Positions 5,108 to 5,592 of a stretch of 5,592 nucleotides of DNA are shown in pieces. Source of the DNA: Bryobacteraceae bacterium (lineage in GTDB: Bacteria > Acidobacteriota > Terriglobia > Bryobacterales > Bryobacteraceae); contig JADGHK010000198.1 of the NCBI GenBank assembly GCA_019686145.1, positions 1-5,592 of the forward strand, read 5' to 3'. The first letter of the stretch is position 1. Each line of letters begins with the position of its first letter. The position numbers were made by a program, and so were the translations under genes. The notes beneath the pieces were generated by a model. The model saw nothing but the letters and a program-made list of their open reading frames with translations. It was not told the origin of the DNA and ran no database searches.

Positions 5108-5592
5108 ATGCGACCGTTTTTCCCTGCTCTTCTTGCGGTATCGCTGCTGCCGCTTTCCATGAGCCCTCTCCGGGCGGCAGACGCCGATGCCAGCAAGCTG
5201 TTCAAGCCTCTTCCTGCCGTGATGGACTCCTCGTCCAACCCCATTACGGAAGCGAAAGTAAAGCTCGGGCGGGCGCTGTTCTACGACACGCGCCTTTCGA
5301 CGAATAATGATGTGTCCTGCAACTCCTGCCATAGCCTGGACAAGTATGGCGTGGACGGTCTGCGCTTCTCGGTCGGGCACAAGAAGCAGACCGGGGACCG
5401 CAACGCTCCTACTGTCTATAACGCCGCCGGACATTTTGTGCAGTTCTGGGACGGCCGCGCTCCGAATGTGGAGGAGCAGGCGAAAGGGCCTGTGATGAAT
5501 CCCGTGGAGATGTCGATGCCGTCCGAGGCGGAGGTCGTGGCGCGGCTCAAGCGGAGCAAGGAGTATGTTGAGATGTTCCGCGCCGCCTTCCC
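5108..5592 (+). CDS. Di-haem cytochrome c peroxidase (CcpA/MauG family), N-terminal part
   Basis: Residues 1-161 of a secreted cytochrome c peroxidase-family protein, open at the window end. Such enzymes reduce periplasmic hydrogen peroxide to water with electrons from small c-type cytochromes or azurin. Residues 1-23 are a Sec signal (hydrophobic core, then LRA-A). LGRALFYDTRLS (53-64) leads to the first haem site C71-N-S-C74-H75. Then come GDRNAPTVYNA (96-106), QFWDGRAPNVEEQ (112-124) with W114 and Q124, and GPVMNPVEM (127-135) with E134. The 10-residue steps W114-Q124-E134 match the W94-Q104-E114 spacing I recall for the Pseudomonas enzyme, so the peroxidatic pocket looks intact. The second haem site should lie beyond 5592. 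The ATG at 5108 is preferred over the in-frame ATG at 5096 because GGA lies 7 nt before it and the signal peptide is of normal form. A true peroxidase and a MauG-like oxidase cannot be told apart from this half. Confidence 0.93.
   Translation, partial: MRPFFPALLAVSLLPLSMSPLRAADADASKLFKPLPAVMDSSSNPITEAKVKLGRALFYDTRLSTNNDVSCNSCHSLDKYGVDGLRFSVGHKKQTGDRNAPTVYNAAGHFVQFWDGRAPNVEEQAKGPVMNPVEMSMPSEAEVVARLKRSKEYVEMFRAAF

Noticed and set aside
1..5592. Search for CRISPR arrays, insertion sequences, tRNAs, toxin-antitoxin pairs or phage genes
   Set aside because: No spaced direct repeats, terminal inverted repeats, tRNA-like cloverleaf, or coding sequence of these types was seen by eye; all coding space is explained by the listed genes.

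Overview
The window looks like ordinary chromosomal DNA from a moderately GC-rich, Gram-negative-type bacterium. The mix suggests Acidobacteriota (Bryobacter/Solibacter-like) or a similar soil lineage: an exported xylose-isomerase-like TIM barrel, an exported aldo/keto reductase, a secreted DUF2911 protein, an HtrA protease and a di-haem cytochrome c peroxidase. The phylum is inferred from gene content and protein style, not from a marker gene. There are no tRNAs, rRNAs, CRISPR arrays, transposases or long repeats.

Layout. (1) 2-322 (+): the 3' end of a dienelactone hydrolase gene whose start lies outside the window. (2) 422-1297 (+): a sugar phosphate isomerase/epimerase-type TIM barrel with a twin-arginine-like leader. 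(3) 1412-1954 (+): a secreted DUF2911 protein. (4) 2040-3473 (-): an HtrA/DegP-type serine protease with two PDZ domains, convergent with the DUF2911 gene. (5) 3548-4507 (+): an aldo/keto reductase with a Tat leader, divergent from HtrA across a 74-bp AT-rich gap. (6) 4538-4993 (-): a 151-residue, probably cytosolic protein that I cannot assign. (7) 5108-5592 (+): the 5' part of a di-haem cytochrome c peroxidase/MauG-family gene, cut by the window end. All gaps are short (30 to 114 bp), so no stretch of more than 300 bp lacks a gene.

How the genes fit together. Strand switches make at most genes 1-3 a co-transcribed run, and their gaps of 99 and 114 bp each hold a possible hairpin, so even that is uncertain. 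The common thread is location: five of the six genes whose N-terminus is visible encode a Sec- or Tat-type signal, so this is mostly a cell-envelope neighbourhood. HtrA (protein quality control) and the peroxidase (peroxide removal) fit envelope stress; the two Tat-type enzymes fit processing of carbohydrate or carbonyl compounds. No shared pathway can be shown.

I see no clear undescribed system. The items most worth a second look are the unassigned 151-residue protein, the HtrA/aldo-keto reductase divergent region (9-bp near-repeats and possibly leaderless starts), a 13-bp palindrome just downstream of a perfect TATAAT ahead of the peroxidase, and GC-rich hairpins without T-tracts at the gene ends, one of which holds a stop codon in its loop.
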